A stretch of DNA of 64,000 nucleotides from JAJPHF01 sp035293805 (GTDB lineage: Bacteria; Chloroflexota; UBA6077; JAJPHF01): positions 124,001-188,000 of the forward strand of contig DATGMD010000044.1 of the NCBI GenBank assembly GCA_035293805.1. Direction: 5' to 3'. The translations under genes were made by a program, and so were the position numbers. Below, piece after piece: positions 1 through 8,451 of the stretch (its first letter is position 1; the number at the start of each line of letters is the position of its first letter). Below the pieces are notes generated by a model. That model was not told the DNA's origin. It saw nothing but the letters and a program-made list of their open reading frames with translations, and did not search any database.

Positions 1-1381
1 CGTAGGCGCCCGGATTGGCATGCTTCACCGCGAGCGCCATGCCGCGGCCACGGTTCGGCCCGCGGCGGGGCGCATCCCAGTCGGCGGCGGCCGCGGCGCG
101 CTCCAGCGTCTCGACGGCGTGGACGTGGTGGAACGGCTCGCCGAGCGGCGACAGGTCGCCCTCGCGCAGCGCGTTGCGGAGGCGTAGGGCGTACGGGTCC
201 ATGCCGAGCGCGCGGGCGATGACGTCGAGCTGCGACTCGGCGGCGAACACGACCTGCGGCTCGCCGGGGGCCCGCATGTGCCCGCACGGCACCTGGTGCG
301 TGTACACCTGGTAGCTCTCGATGCGGACGTGGGGGAGGCGGTACTCGCCCGCCGCCTCCATCGCGCCCGGCAGGTTGCAGAAGGGGATCGGCTTCAAGGC
401 GCCGTAAGCGCCGCTGTTGTAGACGACGCGCGCCGCCCGGGCGACCAGCGTGCCGTCGGCCATCACGCCCGTCCGCAGCGTCACAACCGCCGGATGGCGC
501 GGGTTGGCCGCCTGTAGCTCCTCGGCGTAGGTCATCACCATCCGCACCGGCCGCCCGGTCCGCAGCGCCAGCAGCGCGCAGTGCGGCGCCGCCATGTACG
601 AGCCCTTGCCGCCGAAATCGCCGCCCACGGCGATAGGGTGGACGACGACGCGCTCGCGCGGCAGGCCCAGCGCGTGCGCTACGTAGCCCTCCAGTAGACG
701 CGGCACTTTGTTCGAGGCCCAGACGTGTACCACGCCGGCCGCGTCGACCTCGGCCAGGCAGGCGTGCGGCTCGACGTAGCCGTGGTGCTGCAGCTGCGTG
801 CGAAAGGTGTGCTCGAAGACGTGGTCGGCCGCGGCAAACCCTTGCTCTACGTCGCCCTTCGTCCAGACCTCCAGCGAGAGCACGTTCGGGAGGTCGGGCA
901 CGCGCTGCTCGGCGTGCGCCGCCGCACGAATCGCCTCGGCCGTGTGGACCAGCGGGGCGTCCGGCTGCATGGCTTCCAACGGGTCGAAGACGGCCGGCAG
1001 CGGCTCGTACTCCACCCGCACGCGCGCCGCGCCCTCCTCGGCCGCGTCCGCGTCGTCGGCCGCCACGACGGCGACGATCTCGCCGGTGAAGCGTACCTCG
1101 TCGTGGGGCAGGAGCGGCATGTCGCGCATGGCGCGGCCGATGAGCACGGCCGGCGCGTCGGCGGCCGTGAGCACGGCCCGCACGCCCGGCACGGCCATCG
1201 CAGGAGCCGCGTCCAGCCGTACAATACGCGCGTGGGGATGCAGGCTGCGCACGGCCTTGGCCCAGAGCGCGTTGGGCCGCAGCACGTCGGCGGCGTACTG
1301 GGCCGCGCCCGTTACCTTCGCCGCGCCGTCGAGTCGCGGCACGGCCCGCCCCACCACCTGATACGCTTGGGTCGTCACCAT
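1..1381 (-). CDS. Xanthine dehydrogenase family molybdopterin-binding subunit, 3' part beyond the window
   Basis: Mo-cofactor subunit of an aerobic xanthine/aldehyde/CO dehydrogenase-type hydroxylase, which normally works with FAD and 2Fe-2S subunits. I translated 460 residues from ATG 1381, which follows a GGAGGAGGG ribosome site; the gene runs off the left edge. Seen: an N-terminal a/b hammerhead domain (roughly residues 15-125, containing KVTGAAQYAADV), then the first Mo-binding domain with the cofactor motif GGDFGGKGSY near residue 253 and a substrate-pocket stretch CGHMRAPGEPQ near residue 369. The full family length is about 750-800 residues, so roughly 60% is visible. The partner subunits are not in the window. 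Substrate cannot be assigned; the active-site glutamate and the CoxL-type loop lie outside or are not decisive. Confidence 0.9.
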   Translation of the reverse strand, partial: MVTTQAYQVVGRAVPRLDGAAKVTGAAQYAADVLRPNALWAKAVRSLHPHARIVRLDAAPAMAVPGVRAVLTAADAPAVLIGRAMRDMPLLPHDEVRFTGEIVAVVAADDADAAEEGAARVRVEYEPLPAVFDPLEAMQPDAPLVHTAEAIRAAAHAEQRVPDLPNVLSLEVWTKGDVEQGFAAADHVFEHTFRTQLQHHGYVEPHACLAEVDAAGVVHVWASNKVPRLLEGYVAHALGLPRERVVVHPIAVGGDFGGKGSYMAAPHCALLALRTGRPVRMVMTYAEELQAANPRHPAVVTLRTGVMADGTLVARAARVVYNSGAYGALKPIPFCNLPGAMEAAGEYRLPHVRIESYQVYTHQVPCGHMRAPGEPQVVFAAESQLDVIARALGMDPYALRLRNALREGDLSPLGEPFHHVHAVETLERAAAAADWDAPRRGPNRGRGMALAVKHANPGAY

Positions 1382-1593
1382 GCCCTCCTCCCCACCACCG
1401 AGCGCTCGCTCGCCCCATGCTTCGGCAGGATAGCCCGGCCCCGGCCGCGGAGCAAGGGAGGAGGACCTACTCCCGGCCTCTTGATGCGGGGAGGGGGAGC
1501 ACCGGCCGACTTGCCTGCCGGCTCCTCGTCTTGCAGTGAGCCAGAGGAGAAGGACGAGGCGGGTGGCTCCCCCCTTCCTTGCGTCTACCGAGC
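1382..1593. other. Intergenic gap, no gene seen
   Basis: This 212-nt gap lies between the xanthine-dehydrogenase-type gene start and the end of the small membrane protein gene. It should carry the promoter of the minus-strand dehydrogenase operon, but I see no convincing -35/-10 pair. A G-rich stretch near 1490 and partly complementary GCCGGC blocks near 1505-1525 could form an imperfect hairpin ending the upstream minus-strand unit. Confidence 0.4.
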
Positions 1594-1968
1594 CTATTTC
1601 TTGCGCGCCAGGGCGGCCAGGATCAGCCCGCCCAGCGCGAGCGCGCCGAAGGCCGCGGTAGTGCCCGGATAGGAGCGGATTTGGCGGCCGAAGTGGCGTA
1701 GCACCAACCCCTGCTGGCCCAGCGAGGCGGCCTCGCGCATCAGGTTGCCGCCCGACTCCACGCGGTCGGCCAGCAGCAGCAGCAGCCAGTGGTTCGGGTC
1801 GTGCTGCGGCAGGCTGTAGGCCTGGCGCCGGATCTGGGCCGGCAGGCCGCTCGCCGGCTCGGCCGTGCCGTAGACCGGCGTGGCGGCGGCGGGGTCCACC
1901 TGGACGGGAAGCGGCAGTTCGCCGCTGGGCGGCGGCGCCTGCGGAACGATGCGCTCCGTCGTCTGCAT
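1594..1968 (-). CDS. Small hypothetical membrane protein, C-terminal anchor
   Basis: Unrecognised 124-aa protein. Its ATG overlaps the stop codon of the upstream alcohol dehydrogenase by one base (TGATG), so the two are almost certainly translationally coupled. The N-terminal 40 residues are Pro/Ala-rich and probably disordered. The middle contains an Arg/Glu/Gln-rich helical stretch (LLLLLADRVESGGNLMREA). The last 25 residues form one hydrophobic segment (FGALALGGLILAALARKK) with a basic end, typical of a tail anchor with the N-terminus in the cytoplasm. No enzymatic motif is visible. Its context suggests a membrane accessory of the dehydrogenase, but that is only inference. Confidence 0.7.
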   Translation of the reverse strand: MQTTERIVPQAPPPSGELPLPVQVDPAAATPVYGTAEPASGLPAQIRRQAYSLPQHDPNHWLLLLLADRVESGGNLMREAASLGQQGLVLRHFGRQIRSYPGTTAAFGALALGGLILAALARKK

Positions 1969-3140
1969 CAGTGCGCTCCGTTGTGGCCGTTCGAGCCAGA
2001 CTGCGGCTTGAGCAGCACTTTGATCGCGCTATCTAGCTTGCGCTCGAAGATCTCGTAGCCGTAGGGCGCCTCTTCCAGCGGCAGCTCGTGCGTCACCACG
2101 AAGGACGGGTCGATCGCGTGGCTGCGCGTCTTCGCCAGCAGGTCGTCGAGGTAGGTGAGCACGTTGCACTGGCCCATGCGCAGGGTCAGGTTGCGGTTCA
2201 TGGCCCAGCCGATGGGGAAGAAGTGGTTGAACGGCGGGCCGTACACGCCGAGGATCGACACGGTGCCGCCGTTGCGCACGGCGTTGATGGCCCAGGACAG
2301 TGCCGTGATGCAGCCGGCCTCCAGAAACATGGCGCCCTGCACGCTCTGCAGCCGTGAGCCGTCGGCCTCCAGGCCCACCGCGTCGATGCAGGCATCGGGG
2401 CCGCGCCCGTCGGTCATGTCCTTGAGCAGCGCGATCACGTCGGGCACGTCGTCGAAGTTGATCGGCTCCGCGCCGCACTGGTCGACGGCGAACTGCAGGC
2501 GGTAGGGCACGTGGTCGACCGCGATCACGCGGCCCGCGTGGAAGACGTCGCGCGCTGACTTCATGGCGAAGAGGCCGACCGGCCCACAGCCGAACACGGC
2601 CACCGTGTCGCCGGGCCGGATGCCCGCCATCTCGGCGCCAAAGTAGCCGGTGGGGAAGATGTCCGCCAGCATGACGGCTTGCGGGTCCGACACGTCATCC
2701 GGCAGCCGCTTCGGCCCCGTGTTCGCGTACGGCACGCGCACGTACTCGGCCTGCGCGCCCTCGTAGCCACCAGTGGTGTGCGAGTAACCGTAGATGCCGC
2801 CGAGGTCGCTGTACGGGTTGGCGTTCTCGCACTGGGACCACATCTGCCGGGTGCAGTAGAAGCAGCGGCCGCAGGTGATGTTGAACGGCACCACCACGCG
2901 GTCGCCGGCCGCGACTGCCGTGACCTGATCCCCGACCTGCTCGACAGTGCCGACGCACTCGTGACCGAAGGTGTAGCCGACGCGCGTGTCGGGCACTAGG
3001 CCGTGGTACAGGTGCAGGTCCGAGCCGCAGATGGCGGCCGTGCTCACCCGCACGATCGCGTCCTCAGGGTGCAGGATCGCCGGCTCCGGTTTGTCCACTA
3101 CACGCACGTCGTTCTTGCCGTAGTAGGCTAGCGCTCTCAT
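1968..3140 (-). CDS. Zinc-dependent alcohol dehydrogenase (formaldehyde-dehydrogenase-like MDR)
   Basis: NAD(P)-dependent oxidation of an alcohol, or of a formaldehyde/thiol adduct, in the cytoplasm. At 390 aa it has the normal medium-chain dehydrogenase length. Catalytic zinc ligands are visible: C38 in ICGSDLH and H60-E61 in FGHE. The structural zinc lobe has C90, C93, C96 and C104. The Rossmann motif GCGPVG follows near residue 182. The long insertion after the nucleotide-binding core (GVYGPPFNHFFPIGWAMNR) resembles the glutathione-independent formaldehyde dehydrogenase branch. ATG 3140 is chosen because it begins the family-typical MRALAYYGKNDVRV; the reading frame stays open further upstream, but that part lacks similarity. 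It is coupled to the small membrane protein downstream. Exact substrate unknown. Confidence 0.9.
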   Translation of the reverse strand: MRALAYYGKNDVRVVDKPEPAILHPEDAIVRVSTAAICGSDLHLYHGLVPDTRVGYTFGHECVGTVEQVGDQVTAVAAGDRVVVPFNITCGRCFYCTRQMWSQCENANPYSDLGGIYGYSHTTGGYEGAQAEYVRVPYANTGPKRLPDDVSDPQAVMLADIFPTGYFGAEMAGIRPGDTVAVFGCGPVGLFAMKSARDVFHAGRVIAVDHVPYRLQFAVDQCGAEPINFDDVPDVIALLKDMTDGRGPDACIDAVGLEADGSRLQSVQGAMFLEAGCITALSWAINAVRNGGTVSILGVYGPPFNHFFPIGWAMNRNLTLRMGQCNVLTYLDDLLAKTRSHAIDPSFVVTHELPLEEAPYGYEIFERKLDSAIKVLLKPQSGSNGHNGAH

Positions 3141-3272
3141 AGGCCCCTTGTCCCTTGCCGCTAGTCGGTTGGCGAGGTGGCCGAGGTGACGCAAGTGCCG
3201 TGCCGCCGTGGCATGGCGCGTGCGTCTTATGTCGGCGGCGGGGGGCCGAGAACGCGATCGTGGGAGGGCAGG

Positions 3273-4400
3273 ATGGCGGTGGCGGTGGGGGCCGAGCAGC
3301 AGGCGAGAAACGAGGGCGCGCCGAGCGCCACGAGCGCGACGCCGGTCGAGTCGGCGCAGGCGGCAGGGCTGCGCTACGTCAGCGACGCGCGGCCGGGCAT
3401 TCGGCGCAAGCGGGCCGGGCGCCACTTCCGCTACGTCGGCCCCGACGGGCAGCCGGTCCATGATCCGGCGGTGCTCCAGCGGATCAAGACGCTCGCCATC
3501 CCGCCCGCCTGGACGGACGTGTGGATCTGCCCCGATCCGAACGGCCACGTCCAGGCCACCGCCCGCGACGCGAAGGGGCGCAAGCAGTACCGCTACCATC
3601 CGCGCTGGCAGGCCGTGCGCGACGAGACGAAGTACGAGCGGACGATCGCCTTCGGCCAGGCCCTCCCGCTGATCCACGAGCAGACGGAGCGCCACCTTCA
3701 GCTGCCAGGGCTGCCACGCGAAAAGGTGCTCGCGGCGGTCGTGCGGCTGCTAGAGACGACGCTTATCCGCGTCGGGAACGACGAGTACGCGCGCAACAAC
3801 CACTCGTTCGGGCTCACCACGATGCGCGACCGACACGTGGACGTCGAGGGCGGCAAGATGCGCTTCCACTTCCGGGGCAAGTCCGGGAAGCAGCACACGC
3901 TGGAGCTACGGGACCAGCGCCTGGCGCGCATCGTGCAGCGCTGCCGCGACATCCCCGGCCAGGAGCTGTTCCAATACATTGACGACAACGGCGAGCGGCG
4001 CGACGTGGGCTCGGGCGACGTGAACGAGTACCTGCGCGAGATCACGGGGCAGGACTTCACGGCCAAAGACTTCCGCACCTGGGCGGGCACCGTCCTCGCC
4101 GCGTGGGCGCTGCAGGAGTTCGAGGCCTTCGACTCGGAGACACAGGCCAAGAAGAACGTCGTGCGGGCCATCGAGCGGGTGGCGGAACGCCTCGGCAACA
4201 CGCCCGCCGTGTGCCGCCGCTGCTACGTCCATCCGGCCGTGCTGGAGGCGTATCTCGACGGCTCCCTGGCCGAGAACCTGAAGGACCGGGTGGAGGGCGA
4301 GCTAACCGAGAGGCTGGGCAAGCTGCCGCCCGAGGAGGCCGCCGTGCTCGTGTTCCTGCAGCACCGCCTGGCGCAAAGCGGTGCCCAGTCCTCGGGCTAG
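3273..4400 (+). CDS. DNA topoisomerase IB (poxvirus-type)
   Basis: Relaxes supercoiled DNA by transient 3'-phosphotyrosyl cleavage. The 375-aa protein matches the bacterial TopIB length. The N-terminal DNA-binding domain begins after a disordered 30-aa lead and contains GIRRKRAGRHFRYVG. The catalytic domain has the conserved KDFRTWAGTVLAAWAL stretch (active-site arginine) and the C-terminal RRCYVHPAVLEAY, in which the Tyr near residue 318 should be the nucleophile. Start ATG 3273 is preferred because it follows GGGAGGGCAGG; an in-frame upstream ATG at 3177 would add 32 low-complexity residues. The stop codon overlaps the stop of the convergent radical SAM gene. It is divergent from the alcohol dehydrogenase over a 132-nt gap. 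Confidence 0.92.
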   Translation: MAVAVGAEQQARNEGAPSATSATPVESAQAAGLRYVSDARPGIRRKRAGRHFRYVGPDGQPVHDPAVLQRIKTLAIPPAWTDVWICPDPNGHVQATARDAKGRKQYRYHPRWQAVRDETKYERTIAFGQALPLIHEQTERHLQLPGLPREKVLAAVVRLLETTLIRVGNDEYARNNHSFGLTTMRDRHVDVEGGKMRFHFRGKSGKQHTLELRDQRLARIVQRCRDIPGQELFQYIDDNGERRDVGSGDVNEYLREITGQDFTAKDFRTWAGTVLAAWALQEFEAFDSETQAKKNVVRAIERVAERLGNTPAVCRRCYVHPAVLEAYLDGSLAENLKDRVEGELTERLGKLPPEEAAVLVFLQHRLAQSGAQSSG

Positions 4401-5398
4401 AAGGTGCCGTGGTAGAGGGCGCAGGAGCGGCAGACGTCGGGGGGCTCGTCGGAGTCGAGGCGAGCGCGGAAGGCCTGGTAGTCCGCGCCGTTCCAGACGG
4501 CCGCGGCGCCCTGCTCGACCATGTTGCCGAAATGGACGCGGTCGGGCGTGGCGACCATGCAGCACGGCATGGCGAGGCCCTCGTAGCTGAGATAGGCGCC
4601 GGTCCAGGGCCAGTCGCAGCGCTGCCGCCCCGGCGTGCCGGGCGCGTGCTGGCGCGGCGCGGTGCGCGGCAGGCGCAGCTCCAGCCCCACCTCGGCGGCC
4701 GTGGCTCGCGCCGCGTCGAAGTAGTAAGCCACGCGCGCGGGGTCGTCGGCGAGCAGCGTCTGTGCGTCCACAAACTCGCGCATCGGGCGGTAGTGGGCGG
4801 GCAAGCTGGCTTCACCGAAGTCGTGGCAGAGGTGCTGCACCGAGATGCCCTCCATCGACCAGGCGGCGGCCAGGCGCACTAGAGCGGGCAGCTCGTGCAG
4901 GTTCTGGCGCATCACGACCGTGACGAGGCGCAGGTGCGGCGTGGCGCGCTCGCCCCGTGCCACGAGCAATCCTTCCAGGTTCTGCACCACCCGCTCGAAA
5001 CGCGACCGCACACGGATCCGCTCGTAGGTCTCGGGCGTCGCGCCGTCGATGGAGATGAACAGCGTGTCGAGGGCGCTGGCGGCGCAGCGGGCGGCCCGCT
5101 GGCGGTTCAGCAGTGTCAGGTTCGAGTTGGTGGTCACGCGGATGCCCTTGCCCGCGGCGTAGTCGATCATGTCGAAGAAGCGCGGGTGCATCATCGGCTC
5201 GCCCAGCCCTTGCAGGTGCAAGTGAGCGAGGGCACCGAACTGGTCCACGATGCGCGTGAAGTCGTCGAACGGCATGAAGGCCAGCGGCCCGTGTGGCGGG
5301 CCGTCGCGCCGGAACTGGATTGGGCACATCTGGCAGCGCAGGTTGCACTGGCCCACGGGCTCGAGCTGGAGATAGGTCGGGAGCGGCAGGGTCTGCAT
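4397..5398 (-). CDS. Radical SAM / SPASM-type protein at the end of the glycan operon
   Basis: S-adenosylmethionine radical enzyme of 333 aa. The CxxxCxxC cluster (C18, C22, C25 in QCNLRCQMC) binds the SAM 4Fe-4S centre. The following strands match a radical SAM barrel (GLGEPMMHPRFFDMIDYA). The C-terminal 75 residues carry extra cysteines (RCDWPW, MPCCM, DVCRSC), as in SPASM domains with auxiliary clusters. The start is set by GGGGAGG upstream of ATG 5398; a longer reading would add 23 residues without similarity. It lies 23 nt after the GT2 gene and is probably the last gene of the heptose-glycan operon. SPASM proteins modify peptides, or sugars and alcohols; here a role in sugar or lipid-carrier modification is plausible but unproven. 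Confidence 0.85.
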   Translation of the reverse strand: MQTLPLPTYLQLEPVGQCNLRCQMCPIQFRRDGPPHGPLAFMPFDDFTRIVDQFGALAHLHLQGLGEPMMHPRFFDMIDYAAGKGIRVTTNSNLTLLNRQRAARCAASALDTLFISIDGATPETYERIRVRSRFERVVQNLEGLLVARGERATPHLRLVTVVMRQNLHELPALVRLAAAWSMEGISVQHLCHDFGEASLPAHYRPMREFVDAQTLLADDPARVAYYFDAARATAAEVGLELRLPRTAPRQHAPGTPGRQRCDWPWTGAYLSYEGLAMPCCMVATPDRVHFGNMVEQGAAAVWNGADYQAFRARLDSDEPPDVCRSCALYHGTF

Positions 5399-5421
5399 CG
5401 AGCCTCCCCAGCGGCGGCGCG

Positions 5422-6642
5422 TTAGAGGAACGCGACGCGGTACTTCAGGGCGCCGCGCAGGCGCCAATAGACGGCGAGCGGTGGGATGAGCGCGGACGTG
5501 ACCAGCATGTCCGCCACGTGAGCCGGCGCATGGGACGTGCCGCGCAGGCGCCGGGCGCAGAACTCGGCCGTGAGCGCCGCCCAGGTGCCCGCGGCGCCGA
5601 TCGCCAGCCGGCGCCGGCCGGTCGCCGAGGCGCCGGCCGCGACGAGCAGCGCGCCCACGCTAGCGTAGTAGCGTCCAGGCGGGGCCGCCTGGATGTGCTG
5701 CCGGTACAGGCCGGGGTGCTTCTTGTACAGCAGGGCGTTGTACTGGGCCTTGCGCTGCTGCGACAAGCTGATGCCCCAGCGCCCCGGTCGCACGGGATGC
5801 ACAACCACCGCCGCGGGCGCGCGCACCAGCCGCGCGCCGCGCTCCAGCAGCACGAAGTGCAAGTCGCTGTCCTCGCGCCAGGCCGCCGGAAAGCGTTCGT
5901 CGAACCCACCGGTCGCCAGCAACGCCTCGCGTCGGCAGAAGCAGTTGGCGGTTACGAACTCGCCGCGCTCGAGGCCAGCCGCGTCGCGCTCGTAGTCGGT
6001 GGGCACCGGCGGCAGCGGCATGACGACGCGTCCGGTGACGGCGGTCACGCCCGCCGCGCACGCGGCCAGCCCGGCACGCAGCCAACTGGGCGTTGGGACG
6101 CAGTCGTCGTCGGTGAAGGCGATGACGGCGCCTCGCGCCGCCCGCCAGCCGCGGTTGCGCGCCGCGGCGGGGCCGTGCGTGCCCGTAACCGCCACGTAGC
6201 GCACGGCGCAGGGCGCGCGCTCGGCCCAGCGCGCCACGAGCGCGGCGATCGCCGCACTGGCCGCGTCGTCGGCCACGACGATCTCATAGGCGTCGGGCGG
6301 CAGGTCCTGGGCGACTAGCGCGGCCAGGCAGCGGCCCAGCAGAGCGGGGCGGTTGTAGGTCGGGACCACGACCGACACGCGGATGGTCGTGATCGGCGCC
6401 GGGGCACGCCCGGCGGGGTGCTGCTGTACGCTGGCGCGGTCGTCGTAGCCGGGCCAGGCGGCCGGACGGCCGCGGGTGGGCACTAGACCCGCCCCGACGA
6501 CTCCCTGGCCGGCCACGTGGACGGGCCGGCTGGGCGACGCGGGGGACGCGGCATGGTGACCGCGGACGGGCACGAGCCCCGCCCCCGCGATCGGGCGGTC
6601 GCCGATCTGCCCCGCCATCGACCTGCGACTAGTGAAAGTCAT
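5422..6642 (-). CDS. Family 2 glycosyltransferase with repeat-like N-terminal extension
   Basis: Inverting GT-A transferase that should add a sugar from a nucleotide donor to a growing glycan at the inner membrane face. In the 406-aa product the catalytic domain begins near residue 86 with RVSVVVPTYNRP, followed by the metal-binding FTDDDCVP motif and an acceptor-side AWREDSDLHF motif. The C-terminal 90 residues hold hydrophobic stretches (ASVGALLVAAGASA, LVTSALIPPLAVYW) suggesting membrane association. Its ATG overlaps the carbamoyltransferase stop as ATGA, supporting this start. However, residues 15-70 are low-complexity and include GAGLVPVRG and GAGLVPTRG, which look like two copies of a short DNA repeat rather than conserved protein. 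Sugar specificity unknown. Confidence 0.87.
   Translation of the reverse strand: MTFTSRRSMAGQIGDRPIAGAGLVPVRGHHAASPASPSRPVHVAGQGVVGAGLVPTRGRPAAWPGYDDRASVQQHPAGRAPAPITTIRVSVVVPTYNRPALLGRCLAALVAQDLPPDAYEIVVADDAASAAIAALVARWAERAPCAVRYVAVTGTHGPAAARNRGWRAARGAVIAFTDDDCVPTPSWLRAGLAACAAGVTAVTGRVVMPLPPVPTDYERDAAGLERGEFVTANCFCRREALLATGGFDERFPAAWREDSDLHFVLLERGARLVRAPAAVVVHPVRPGRWGISLSQQRKAQYNALLYKKHPGLYRQHIQAAPPGRYYASVGALLVAAGASATGRRRLAIGAAGTWAALTAEFCARRLRGTSHAPAHVADMLVTSALIPPLAVYWRLRGALKYRVAFL
6478..6587. repeat. Two diverged copies of a short GC-rich repeat inside the GT2 gene
   Basis: Plus-strand copies at 6478-6496 and 6568-6587 share GGGCACKAGMCCCGCCCC. They encode the GAGLVP[VT]RG motifs in the N-terminal extension of the glycosyltransferase. 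Their spacing of 90 nt keeps the reading frame. They may derive from a dispersed intragenic repeat family; only these two copies were noticed here. Confidence 0.45.
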
Positions 6643-8372
6643 GCGGCGGGCTCCGGCTTCTCCAGCAGGAACGAGCCGATCACCAGAGCGTCCAGCGGCG
6701 AGGTCCAGAAGCACTCGACAGCGTCGCGCGGCGTGCAGACGATCGGCTCGCCGCGCGTGTTGAACGACGTGTTTACCAGCACCGGCACCCCCGTGCGCCG
6801 CTCGAACGCCTTGAGCAGATCGTAGTAGAGCGGGTGCTGGGCGCGGTTGACGGTCTGGATGCGCGCGGTGCCGTCGACGTGGCGCACGGCGGGGATGCGG
6901 TCGGCCTTGTCGGGGCGCACGTCGTAGACGAACAGCATGAAGGGCGACGGCCCCGCGTCCACGAACCAGTTGGCGGCCGCCTCCTCCAGCACGACGGGCG
7001 CGACGGGGCGGAAATCCTCGCGGTCCTTGATCTCGTTGAGGCGGTCCTGCATCGACGCCTGCAGCGGCGAGGCGAGGATCGACCGGGCGCCCAGCGCTCG
7101 CGGCCCGAACTCCATGCGGCCCTGGTACCAGCCGACGATCTTGTCCCCCGCTAGCAGCGCGCTCGCCTCTTCGGCCACGTCGGCCAGCCGCCGGTAGGGG
7201 AGCTTCGACCAGCGCAGGAAGCCCTCGATCTCGGCGTCGCTGTAGGCGGGCCCAAGGAAGGCGTGGTCCATGACGTAGCGGCGGGTGTCGTCGCGGCGCT
7301 GGCGCGCGTCGATCCATAGGGCGGCGCCCAGGGCAGTGCCGGCGTCGCCGGCCGCCGGCTGCACCCAGATGCGGCGGAACGGCCCTTCGTCGCGCAGGCG
7401 CGCGTTCATCACGCAGTTCAGCGCCACGCCGCCCGCCAGGCAGAGATCCTCGGCGCCGGTCGCCTCGTACAGCCAGCGGCTGAGGTGCAGCGCCGTCTCT
7501 TCGAGGACGAGCTGCAGCGAGCGCGCGAGGTCGTAGTGGCGCTGCTCGGTGGGGCCGCCGCGCTCACGCGCGGGGCCGAAGCGCCGCTCCAGCTCCAGCG
7601 GGGCGATCGTGTACTGCCCCGCCTCGCCAACCTGCACCAGCGCGCGCAGCTGATCGGCGTAGCGCGGCTCCCCGAACGACGCCAGCGCCATTACCTTGTA
7701 CTCATCCGACGAGTGCAGGAAGCCCAGGTAGCTGGTCACCTGCTCGTACAGCAGCCCCAGCGAGTGCGGCACGTCCACTTGGCCGAGCGCCCGCAGCCGG
7801 GTGCCCTCGGCCAGGCCGTAGGTCGTGCTGGCGTGCTCGCCGCGGCCGTCCATCGTCAGCACTGCCGCGCGCTCGAACGGCGCCGCCAGGCAGGCGCTCG
7901 CCGCGTGGGCGACGTGGTGCTCCACGAAGTGCCACTGGTAGGGGCCGTCGGGCCGGACGCCGCGCAAGCGCGCCTGCAGGTGGTGCGGCACGCCGCCGAC
8001 GAGGTGCCGCGGCGCGTTCACGACGTACGACAGGAATAGCGGGTCCCAGGCCGACTCCCACTCATCCGGCGTGGGATGGGCGCTCGGCTCCAACGGCAGC
8101 GTGATCGTCGCGTCGCGCAGGTGGCGCCCGAGCCGCAGCGCCGGATCGTAGGAATAGGCGACGTGGTCGACGTCCGCCAGCCGGATGCCAGCCTCTTTCA
8201 GACAGTAGTCGATGGCGTGAAAAGGCAATTCGTAGGCGGAGAAGGGAACGGGACGCTTGCCGTGCTTCACGTGCGTAAAGCGCTCGTCCTCGGCCGCCGC
8301 GATCACGCGCCCGTCCTCGACCAGGCAGGCGGCGGAGTCGTGGAAGGCCGCGTTGATGCCAAGCGTGAACAT
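6639..8372 (-). CDS. Carbamoyltransferase, NodU/CmcH family
   Basis: Transfers a carbamoyl group from carbamoyl phosphate, through a carbamoyl-adenylate, to a hydroxyl group. The family includes NodU, CmcH and the O-carbamoyltransferases of antibiotics and surface sugars. The 577-aa length is typical. The N-terminal kinase-like (YrdC/Kae1-fold) domain begins LGINAAFHDSAACLVEDG and has EHHVAHAASA, the probable metal-binding His motif. The C-terminal domain includes MEFGPRALGARSILA, the family signature. ATG 8372 follows GGGGAGAGG. The downstream GT2 gene overlaps it by ATGA. Within a heptose glycan operon the likely acceptor is a heptose or another sugar hydroxyl; 7-O-carbamoyl heptose is known from Pseudomonas LPS, but the assignment here is inference. 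Confidence 0.92.
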   Translation of the reverse strand: MFTLGINAAFHDSAACLVEDGRVIAAAEDERFTHVKHGKRPVPFSAYELPFHAIDYCLKEAGIRLADVDHVAYSYDPALRLGRHLRDATITLPLEPSAHPTPDEWESAWDPLFLSYVVNAPRHLVGGVPHHLQARLRGVRPDGPYQWHFVEHHVAHAASACLAAPFERAAVLTMDGRGEHASTTYGLAEGTRLRALGQVDVPHSLGLLYEQVTSYLGFLHSSDEYKVMALASFGEPRYADQLRALVQVGEAGQYTIAPLELERRFGPARERGGPTEQRHYDLARSLQLVLEETALHLSRWLYEATGAEDLCLAGGVALNCVMNARLRDEGPFRRIWVQPAAGDAGTALGAALWIDARQRRDDTRRYVMDHAFLGPAYSDAEIEGFLRWSKLPYRRLADVAEEASALLAGDKIVGWYQGRMEFGPRALGARSILASPLQASMQDRLNEIKDREDFRPVAPVVLEEAAANWFVDAGPSPFMLFVYDVRPDKADRIPAVRHVDGTARIQTVNRAQHPLYYDLLKAFERRTGVPVLVNTSFNTRGEPIVCTPRDAVECFWTSPLDALVIGSFLLEKPEPAA

Positions 8373-8451
8373 CGACCTCTCCCCAGCGACGGCTAGTGCG
8401 CAGCCAAGAGCAGGTTTCCGGGGACGCCCCCAGCGCCCCCGCCGCGCCGAC

